From a bacterium UBA3756 (GTDB lineage Bacteria; Bacteroidota; Bacteroidia; Bacteroidales; Bacteroidaceae), in NCBI GenBank assembly GCA_002371695.1, contig DFGG01000177.1:1-9150 (forward strand): DNA of 9,150 nucleotides, written 5' to 3'. Every line of letters begins with the position of its first letter. The stretch's first letter is position 1. A program made the position numbers and the translations under genes. The notes under the pieces were generated by a model that was given only the letters and a program-made list of their open reading frames with translations, was not told the origin of the DNA and ran no database searches. Shown here piece by piece: positions 1-4,800 of the stretch.

Positions 1-538
1 TGATGTCGATACCTGCCAGCACAAAACTCCGTATTATCTCTACAGCTGTGTCGATGGCAGGCTGAAGCGTCTCAAGTTCTTCCTCAGAATAGCGTCCCAG
101 CACCCAGTCGACCTGCATGCCACGGGGAAAGTCGTTGCCGATACCCATGCGCAGCCGGGCATAGTCTTGTCCGATGAGCTGCTGAATATGTCCCAGGCCA
201 TTATGCCCGCCATTAGAACCGTTGGCTTTCAGGCGGAAAGCTCCCAACGGAAGAGCCACCTCATCGCTGACGACGAGCAGACGACTCTGATCGATGTTCT
301 CGTGGTTGAGCCAGTACCTGACGGCATTGCCGCTGAGATTCATAAATGTCGAGGGCTTGAGCAGTATTACCTTGCGCCCTTTCAGCGAGGTCTCTGCCAC
401 AAACCCGTAACGACGGTCGTCAAAAGAAGTATTGGACGCCTTTGCAAAAGCGTCCAATACCATGAATCCTGTATTGTGGCGGGTCATCTCGTACTCTGGA
501 CCGATGTTCCCCAGACCAACAATCAAGTACTTGTCCAT
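1..538 (-). CDS. pth: Peptidyl-tRNA hydrolase (Pth), 3' end cut by window edge
   Basis: Pth cleaves the ester bond of peptidyl-tRNAs that drop off ribosomes and so recycles tRNA in the cytoplasm. I translated this frame by hand from the ATG at 538. It gives 179 residues before the left edge, so only about ten C-terminal residues should be missing from a family protein of about 190. Visible family motifs are GLGNIGPEY (8-16, with Ile where many homologues have Pro), TRHNTGF (19-25) with the catalytic His21, PSTFMNLSG (62-70) with Asn67, SDE (91-93) with Asp92, and GGHNGL (110-115) with Asn113. These match the N10/H20/N68/D93/N114 set of the E. coli enzyme. The start lies 18 nt after the rplY stop, so the two are probably co-transcribed, as is common for bL25 and Pth genes. 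Codons 27-37 form a long inverted repeat, listed separately. Confidence 0.95.
   Translation of the reverse strand, partial: MDKYLIVGLGNIGPEYEMTRHNTGFMVLDAFAKASNTSFDDRRYGFVAETSLKGRKVILLKPSTFMNLSGNAVRYWLNHENIDQSRLLVVSDEVALPLGAFRLKANGSNGGHNGLGHIQQLIGQDYARLRMGIGNDFPRGMQVDWVLGRYSEEELETLQPAIDTAVEIIRSFVLAGIDI
429..460 (-). repeat. 32-nt inverted repeat inside pth, terminator-like hairpin
   Basis: The 11-nt arm GTATTGGACGC (429-439) is perfectly complementary to GCGTCCAATAC (450-460). The ten bases between them continue the pairing: TTT (441-443) faces AAA (446-448). The only non-Watson-Crick position (440/449) becomes a U-G wobble in the pth transcript. In the minus-strand RNA the whole 32 nt therefore folds into a stem with a minimal GC loop, and it is followed at once by TTCTTTTG. 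This resembles an intrinsic terminator or pause hairpin lying about 80-110 nt into the coding sequence. The inverted repeat is seen directly; any regulatory role is inference. Confidence 0.6.
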
Positions 539-556
539 CAGCTCTAACTAACTGTT

Positions 557-1159
557 TTAAGCTTCGGCCTCAGCAGCTGCAGCAGCAGAACGAGAAGCAC
601 GCGTAGCCTTGACAGAGCATACGACCACCTCAGGAGAGGTTGCAATCTCGAGACCCTCGAAGCTCAGTGAGCCTACCTTGATGGCCTTACCCAGCTGCAG
701 GTTGGTCACGTCAATATTCAGCACCTCAGGAATCTGGGGATAGGGAGCTGTCACATTGAGCTTGCGGACAGCCAGACTGAGCTTACCACCATCGCGAACA
801 CCCTGTGCCAGACCGTTCAGCTTCACAGGGATACCAATAGTGATGGGCTTCGTCTCGTTCACCTCATAGAAGTCGGCATGAATCAGAGCCTCTGTCGTGG
901 GATGGAACTGCAGTTCCTTGATGACAGCCTTGAACTGCTTACCATCAATGTCGAGGTTGATCACATAAACCTCAGGCGTGTAGACAGCCTTACGGAGCTC
1001 AGCGAACGAAGCTGCGAAGGCAAAAGCCTCGGGCAGACCATTCTCGCCTCTCTTCTCACCATAGATGTTGCAGGGAACCATACCCTCCTTGCGGAGTTCC
1101 TTTGAAGCCTTCTTTCCTGTAGAGGTGCGCTTCTGACCTTTTACACTAATCTCTTTCAT
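557..1159 (-). CDS. rplY: 50S ribosomal protein bL25, Ctc (TL5) form
   Basis: bL25 binds 5S rRNA in the central protuberance of the large ribosomal subunit. At 200 residues this is the long two-domain Ctc/TL5 type, not the roughly 95-residue E. coli form. Residues 1 to about 95 form the 5S-binding beta-barrel domain: basic start with RTSTGKKASKELRKEG (11-26), VPCNIYG (28-34), and KELQFHPTTEALIHADFYEV (81-100), the last strongly characteristic of the family. Residues 100-186 are the C-terminal TL5-type beta domain (IPVKLNGLAQGVRDGG at 110-125). The last 12 residues are an Ala/Glu-rich disordered tail (SAAAAAEAEA), as often seen in Bacteroidota bL25. The ATG at 1159 begins directly at the conserved N-terminus and has an A-rich leader without a clear Shine-Dalgarno. 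It is the first gene of a likely rplY-pth unit driven by the promoter at 1250-1281. Confidence 0.96.
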   Translation of the reverse strand: MKEISVKGQKRTSTGKKASKELRKEGMVPCNIYGEKRGENGLPEAFAFAASFAELRKAVYTPEVYVINLDIDGKQFKAVIKELQFHPTTEALIHADFYEVNETKPITIGIPVKLNGLAQGVRDGGKLSLAVRKLNVTAPYPQIPEVLNIDVTNLQLGKAIKVGSLSFEGLEIATSPEVVVCSVKATRASRSAAAAAEAEA

Positions 1160-1249
1160 TTGTGTTACTCTAAAATTAAGTTAATACTCTTTGCTTAATT
1201 CACCATCACACGATAACTATTTTTCGTTGTGCTTCCGGAAAAAGCGGTG

Positions 1250-1281
1250 CAAAGGTACTCTTTTTTTGTCAATCAGCCAAA
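1250..1281 (-). promoter_or_regulatory. Bacteroidota-type promoter for rplY-pth
   Basis: Read on the minus strand, TTTG (1281-1278) is followed after exactly 20 nt by TACCTTTG (1257-1250). This fits the Bacteroidota primary-sigma consensus, a TTTG-type -33 element and a TAnnTTTG -7 element. Transcription would be expected to start near 1243, leaving a leader of roughly 80 nt before the rplY ATG. The match is seen in the sequence; activity is inferred. Confidence 0.7.
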
Positions 1282-1317
1282 TATTTTATAAAAAACATCA
1301 ATATTTCAGCCATTTTC

Positions 1318-1348
1318 TTGCACCATCAGGGATTTTTATGTACTTTTG
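1318..1348 (+). promoter_or_regulatory. Bacteroidota-type promoter for the nusB operon
   Basis: TTG (1318-1320) is followed after 20 nt by TACTTTTG (1341-1348), a full match to the TAnnTTTG -7 element with a short -33 element at correct spacing. The predicted start is near 1355, about 40 nt before the nusB ATG. The next four genes have no similarly placed promoter and very short gaps, so this probably drives nusB through DUF5606. Confidence 0.7.
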
Positions 1349-1397
1349 CATTCGTAAATAGACAAAATCGACAATAACCCACAAAACATCAAGTGAG

Positions 1398-2450
1398 ATG
1401 ATTAACAGAGAGATTATCCGTTCGAAGATCGTTCAGTTAACCTATGCCTATTATCAGAACGGCAGCAAGAACATCGATTCGGCAGAGAAGGAACTATTCT
1501 TCAGTCTGTCAAAGGCTTATGACTTATACAACAACCTGCTGGCACTCATCGTGGCAGTAACGAGAGAAGCCCGTCGCCGTCTGGAGGTGCTTCAGACGCG
1601 TGCAGAGCGCGAAGGCACACCCGCCCCTTCACAGAAGTTCACACTCAACCGTTTTGCCCTTCAACTGGAGGGCAATAAGATGCTCAATGAGTTCATGGGC
1701 ACACAGAAGCGCACCTGGGACGACCACCCCGAATTCATCGCCACCCTGCTGGGGCACATTGAGAACAGTGAGATCTACAAGGAATATATGGAGAGCGAGG
1801 ACGACAACTACGATACCGATCGCGAACTGTGGCGCAAGATATACCGCACGCTCATCCAAAAGAATGACGACCTGGACATCCTGCTCGAGGAAAGCAGTCT
1901 CTATTGGAATGACGACAAGGAAATCGTGGACACTTTCGTACTGAAGACCTTCAACCGCTTCAAGGAGACTAACGGCAACAAACAGGAACTGCTGCCCGAA
2001 TGGGACAGCGACGAGGAAAAAGACTTCGCCCGCAAACTGTTCCGCGCTGCCATCCTCAATGCCGACGAGTATCAGCACTTCATGAGTGAGGCCTCGCGCA
2101 ACTGGGATTTCTCGCGTCTGGCCTATATGGACATCGTCATCATGCAGATTGCCATCGCAGAGATGATGACCTTCCCCAATATCCCCGTCAGCGTGACCAT
2201 CAACGAATACGTCGAACTGGCCAAGCTCTATTCCACCCGCAAGAGCGGAGGCTATATCAACGGCATGCTCGACGCCATCGCACGTCATCTGATCGATACC
2301 AGACGTCTGGCAAAATTCATGGAGCCCAAGGCACAGAAGGCTTCCAAGAGCGCACATCCGGATGAGGAGCCAGAACCCGCCAAAGTTGCAGTGCGCGTCA
2401 CGCCCCGCAAGCGTATCACCAAGAGTGACGCGCCTAAGACAGAGGAATAA
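1398..2450 (+). CDS. nusB: Transcription antitermination factor NusB, long form
   Basis: NusB with NusE (S10) binds boxA RNA and helps RNA polymerase resist termination, mainly on rRNA operons. The diagnostic C-terminal half is clear: NWDFSRLAYMDIVIMQIAIAE (235-255) followed by IPVSVTINEYVELAKLYSTRKSGGYINGMLDAIARHL (262-298), which aligns with the NusB pattern NW..RL...D..I...A..E...P..V.INE.VELAK.y...S..fiNG.LD. The N-terminus (residues 1-20, MINREIIRSKIVQLTYAYYQ) matches helix 1. Between the two halves lies about 170 extra residues, largely helical and charged. At 350 residues it is far longer than the roughly 140-residue E. coli protein, but long NusBs are usual in Bacteroidota. Residues 306-350 form a Lys/Pro/Glu-rich, probably disordered tail. 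It is the first gene of the operon, and yajC starts 35 nt after its stop. Confidence 0.93.
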   Translation: MINREIIRSKIVQLTYAYYQNGSKNIDSAEKELFFSLSKAYDLYNNLLALIVAVTREARRRLEVLQTRAEREGTPAPSQKFTLNRFALQLEGNKMLNEFMGTQKRTWDDHPEFIATLLGHIENSEIYKEYMESEDDNYDTDRELWRKIYRTLIQKNDDLDILLEESSLYWNDDKEIVDTFVLKTFNRFKETNGNKQELLPEWDSDEEKDFARKLFRAAILNADEYQHFMSEASRNWDFSRLAYMDIVIMQIAIAEMMTFPNIPVSVTINEYVELAKLYSTRKSGGYINGMLDAIARHLIDTRRLAKFMEPKAQKASKSAHPDEEPEPAKVAVRVTPRKRITKSDAPKTEE

Positions 2451-2485
2451 CATCAGTAACTAAACATTATTAATAAATATAAGGT

Positions 2486-2803
2486 ATGACAAGTATTATA
2501 TTAGCAGCACAGGCTGCACAAGGCAGTGGTATGAGCATGATTCTGATGATGGTGGCCATCTTCGCCATCATGTATTTCTTCATGATCAAACCTCAGCAGA
2601 AGAAACAGAAAGCCATCCAGAAGTTCCAGAACGAACTGCAGGAGGGAGCCCAAGTGGTGACGAGCGGAGGCATCTACGGTACAGTGAAGAGCATCGACCT
2701 GACCAAGAACACCGTAGAGCTGAAGATTGCCCGCGATGTCGTTATCACGGTCGACAAGAGCTGTATCTTCCAGGACATGGCCAACACTCCTCTGCAGAAA
2801 TAG
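2486..2803 (+). CDS. yajC: Sec translocon accessory subunit YajC
   Basis: YajC is a small inner-membrane protein that associates with SecDF and the SecYEG translocon. The 105-residue product has the standard plan: a short N-terminus, one transmembrane helix at about 16-34 (MSMILMMVAIFAIMYFFMI), then the hallmark basic stretch KPQQKKQK (35-42), an amphipathic segment, and a small beta-rich cytoplasmic domain containing GAQVVTSGGIYGTVKSI (54-70) and VELKIARDVVITVDKSCI (77-94). Length and order match the family. The start is preceded by an A/T-rich stretch ending in AAGGT. The stop is 12 nt before the YbbR gene, so the two are likely translated from the same message. Confidence 0.94.
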   Translation: MTSIILAAQAAQGSGMSMILMMVAIFAIMYFFMIKPQQKKQKAIQKFQNELQEGAQVVTSGGIYGTVKSIDLTKNTVELKIARDVVITVDKSCIFQDMANTPLQK

Positions 2804-2815
2804 TAAGTCCACCAT

Positions 2816-3805
2816 ATGGAGGATACGAGGAACCTGTGGAGCATAGTCAGAGATTTCCTGACGCGCAGAACGTATAGGGAATTTCTGATTTTCTTGTTCT
2901 TTCTCGCATTGTCAGGCATCTTCTGGCTGTTCCTGACACTCAACGAGACCTACGAACGAGACTTCGACATTCCCGTAACCATCACCAACGTGCCCAAGAA
3001 CGTGATGCTCACTTCAGAGGAGACAGACTCCGTGAGGATGACCATCCGCGACAAGGGTTTCACACTGATGACCTATATCTGGGGAAACGCACTGCCTCAT
3101 CTGGAGGTAAACTACATGAACTATAGCCACAACAATGGCATCTGTTCAGTCCCTGCTTCTGATTTGCAGAAACTGGCACGCCAGCAACTGGCCAGCGGCT
3201 CCAGAATTACAATTGTCAAGACTGAAAAGCTGGACTTCTACTACAACTATGGCGACAAGAAGCGTGTACCCGTCAGATGGAGCGGCAGGGTTCTTCCTGA
3301 GCAGCTCTTCTTCATCTCACAGGTGCAGTACTGGCCTGACAGCGTGACCGTCTATGCCTCCAAGGAGAAACTTGACAGCATCAACGTTGTCTATACCGAG
3401 CAGCTGAACTACGCCAACTTCCGCGATACACTGATGGTGGAATGCCGTCTGGCCAAGCATAAGGGCGTGAAGACAGTGCCCGAGGAGGTGAAAGTAGGCT
3501 TCTACACCGATGTCCTTACTGAGGAGAGCATCGAGGGCATTGCCGTCAAGGGCATCAACATGCCGAAAGGCAAGTTCCTGCGTACGTTTCCTGCCAAGGT
3601 GAAGGTCAGCTTTGTCACAGGGGCCAGTGTGTTCCGTTCCCTGCGCGCAGAGGATTTCGAAGTGGTAGCCGACTATAACGAGCTGAAGAACAGCCTGTCG
3701 GATAAGTGCCGCATCTACCTGAAGAGTTCTCCTCAGGGCATCTCACGAGTCAGGCTATCCACCACACAAGTCGACTACCTCATCGAAGAACATACTGTAG
3801 AATGA
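2816..3805 (+). CDS. YbbR-domain membrane-anchored protein (CdaR-like)
   Basis: This 329-residue protein has a short cytoplasmic basic N-terminus, one transmembrane helix at about 22-41 (EFLIFLFFLALSGIFWLFLT) and an extracytoplasmic remainder without cysteine-rich or catalytic motifs. The remainder reads as YbbR-type beta repeats. One spans about 45-140 (FDIPVTITNVPKNVML). A second starts near 150 (VPVRWSGRVLPEQLFFI, then WPDSVTVYASKEKLDSI at 173-190), with the proline, glycine and P-x-x-V-x-V spacing of the family. A third is possible after 235. In Firmicutes, YbbR/CdaR regulates the diadenylate cyclase CdaA. No cdaA is next to this gene, so that role is not shown here. The gene sits 12 nt after yajC, and its TGA overlaps the coaE ATG (ATGA), indicating translational coupling. 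The family call is fairly sure; the function is not known. Confidence 0.8.
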   Translation: MEDTRNLWSIVRDFLTRRTYREFLIFLFFLALSGIFWLFLTLNETYERDFDIPVTITNVPKNVMLTSEETDSVRMTIRDKGFTLMTYIWGNALPHLEVNYMNYSHNNGICSVPASDLQKLARQQLASGSRITIVKTEKLDFYYNYGDKKRVPVRWSGRVLPEQLFFISQVQYWPDSVTVYASKEKLDSINVVYTEQLNYANFRDTLMVECRLAKHKGVKTVPEEVKVGFYTDVLTEESIEGIAVKGINMPKGKFLRTFPAKVKVSFVTGASVFRSLRAEDFEVVADYNELKNSLSDKCRIYLKSSPQGISRVRLSTTQVDYLIEEHTVE

Positions 3806-4782
3806 AGATTGGCATCACCGGCGGCATAGGAAGCGGTAAGAGTTACGTGTGCAGACGACTGGAAACCAGAGGGATCAGCGTCTACGATTGTGACTCGGCT
3901 GCCAAACGGCTTATTCTGACTTCGCCAGAGATACGCAAAGGACTGACGGCACTCATCGGACCGGAAGTTTATCTCTCTGATGGCAAGCTCAACAAAAAGG
4001 CCGTAACTCAGTTCCTGCTCTCCTCCGAGGACAATGCCAAAGCTATCGACGCCATCGTCCACCCCGCCGTGTTCAGGGATTTTGAACAGAGTGGACTCCA
4101 ATGGATGGAGAGCGCCATCCTCTTCGAGTCAGGTGCCTACAAGCTCGTAGACAGGTCTGTCGTCGTGAGCTGTCCTGACGAGATACGCATCGAACGGGTG
4201 ATGCAGCGCGACGGTATTTCCCGTGAAAAGGTACTCGAATGGATGAATCGCCAACTGCCACAGGAAGAGGTGCGCAGACGTGCAGACTTCGAAATTATCA
4301 ACGACGGCATAGCCGATATTGACAAACAATTAAACAAAATATTAAGAAATATGCAACAGACAATTTTAGCCATCGCCGGAAAGCCCGGCCTTTACAAACT
4401 CGTTTCCAGAGGTAAGAACAACCTGATTGTTGAGACCCTCGATGCCCAGCATCGCCGCGTGCCAGCATTCGCTACTGACAGGATTACCTCCCTTGGCGAT
4501 ATCGCCATGTTCACCGAGACAGACGACGTCCCCCTGATGGACGTTCTCGACAACCTGAAGAAGCTCGAGGAAGGCAAGAAAGCCTCCATCAACGAGAAGA
4601 AAGCTACGCCCGACGAGCTCAAAGCTTACTTCACCAAGGTGCTACCTGAATGGGACCGCGAGCGTGTACACACCAGCGACATCAAGAAACTGATATCGTG
4701 GTACAACATCCTTGTGGACAACGGCATTACCGACTTCAAGGAAACAGAAGAGGAAGAGACAACAGAAAAGGCTTCGGAGTAA
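3802..4782 (+). CDS. coaE: Dephospho-CoA kinase (CoaE), in frame with a C-terminal DUF5606 region
   Basis: CoaE phosphorylates the 3'-hydroxyl of dephospho-CoA with ATP, the last step of coenzyme A synthesis. Residues 1-183 are a nearly full-length CoaE. They show the Walker A loop GGIGSGKS (7-14), YDCD (28-31) with the likely catalytic Asp31, IVHPAV (85-90), AILFESG (105-111), a lid segment rich in Arg (ERVMQRDGISREKVLEWMNRQ, 131-151) and ADFEIINDG (161-169). The ATG at 3802 overlaps the upstream TGA and places GITGGIGSGKS where CoaE proteins begin. An upstream in-frame ATG at 3706 lies inside the YbbR gene and is rejected. There is no stop after the CoaE part: the frame runs on into DUF5606, giving 326 residues against about 200 for a normal CoaE. 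Whether a fused protein is made, or DUF5606 also starts internally at 4351, cannot be settled from sequence. Confidence 0.9.
   Translation: MKIGITGGIGSGKSYVCRRLETRGISVYDCDSAAKRLILTSPEIRKGLTALIGPEVYLSDGKLNKKAVTQFLLSSEDNAKAIDAIVHPAVFRDFEQSGLQWMESAILFESGAYKLVDRSVVVSCPDEIRIERVMQRDGISREKVLEWMNRQLPQEEVRRRADFEIINDGIADIDKQLNKILRNMQQTILAIAGKPGLYKLVSRGKNNLIVETLDAQHRRVPAFATDRITSLGDIAMFTETDDVPLMDVLDNLKKLEEGKKASINEKKATPDELKAYFTKVLPEWDRERVHTSDIKKLISWYNILVDNGITDFKETEEEETTEKASE
4351..4782 (+). CDS. DUF5606 protein (probable internal start in the coaE frame)
   Basis: From the ATG at 4351 the frame encodes 143 residues that I recognise as the Bacteroidota family DUF5606, normally a separate small gene. Function is unknown. 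Recognisable stretches are ILAIAGKPGLYKLVSRGKNNLIVE (5-28), PAFATDRITSLGDIAMFT (38-55) and DRERVHTSDIKKLISWYNILVDNGITDF (102-129). The first half looks beta-rich, possibly SH3-like, and the second half helical. The last 14 residues are a Glu/Thr/Lys tail. There are no catalytic motifs, signal peptide or membrane segment, so it is probably cytoplasmic. The 30 nt before this ATG contain only five G/C, matching the A/T-rich leaders seen at other starts in this window and unlike the surrounding coding DNA. That favours internal initiation, giving either a stand-alone product or both forms. It is listed in addition to the fused reading. Confidence 0.65.
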   Translation: MQQTILAIAGKPGLYKLVSRGKNNLIVETLDAQHRRVPAFATDRITSLGDIAMFTETDDVPLMDVLDNLKKLEEGKKASINEKKATPDELKAYFTKVLPEWDRERVHTSDIKKLISWYNILVDNGITDFKETEEEETTEKASE

Positions 4783-4800
4783 TTCCGAAGCCTTTTTCTT
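4766..4800 (+). terminator. Hairpin terminator, plausibly bidirectional
   Basis: The arm GGCTTCGGA (4770-4778) pairs perfectly with TCCGAAGCC (4784-4792) around a 5-nt loop, GTAAT, that contains the DUF5606 stop codon. Four more A-T pairs extend the stem outward. On the plus strand it is followed by TTTTTCTT. On the minus strand it is followed by TTTTCTG. It sits between convergent genes, immediately at the stop of the outer-membrane protein gene (4800), so it may serve both. Confidence 0.88.

Noticed and set aside
167..547. Plus-strand 126-residue open frame at the left edge
   Set aside because: It is antisense to pth, whose catalytic motifs are all present on the minus strand.
1174..1200. 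AATTAAG/CTTAATT-type inverted repeat in the rplY leader
   Set aside because: Only 7 A/T-rich pairs with a 13-nt loop; this is expected by chance in such A/T-rich DNA.
1629..2453. 274-residue open frame antisense to nusB
   Set aside because: It lies entirely opposite a well-supported NusB frame, has no recognisable motif, and reflects codon bias of the sense gene.
3706..3801. Upstream ATG that would lengthen CoaE by 32 residues
   Set aside because: It lies within the YbbR coding region, and CoaE proteins normally begin a few residues before the Walker A loop, as with ATG 3802.
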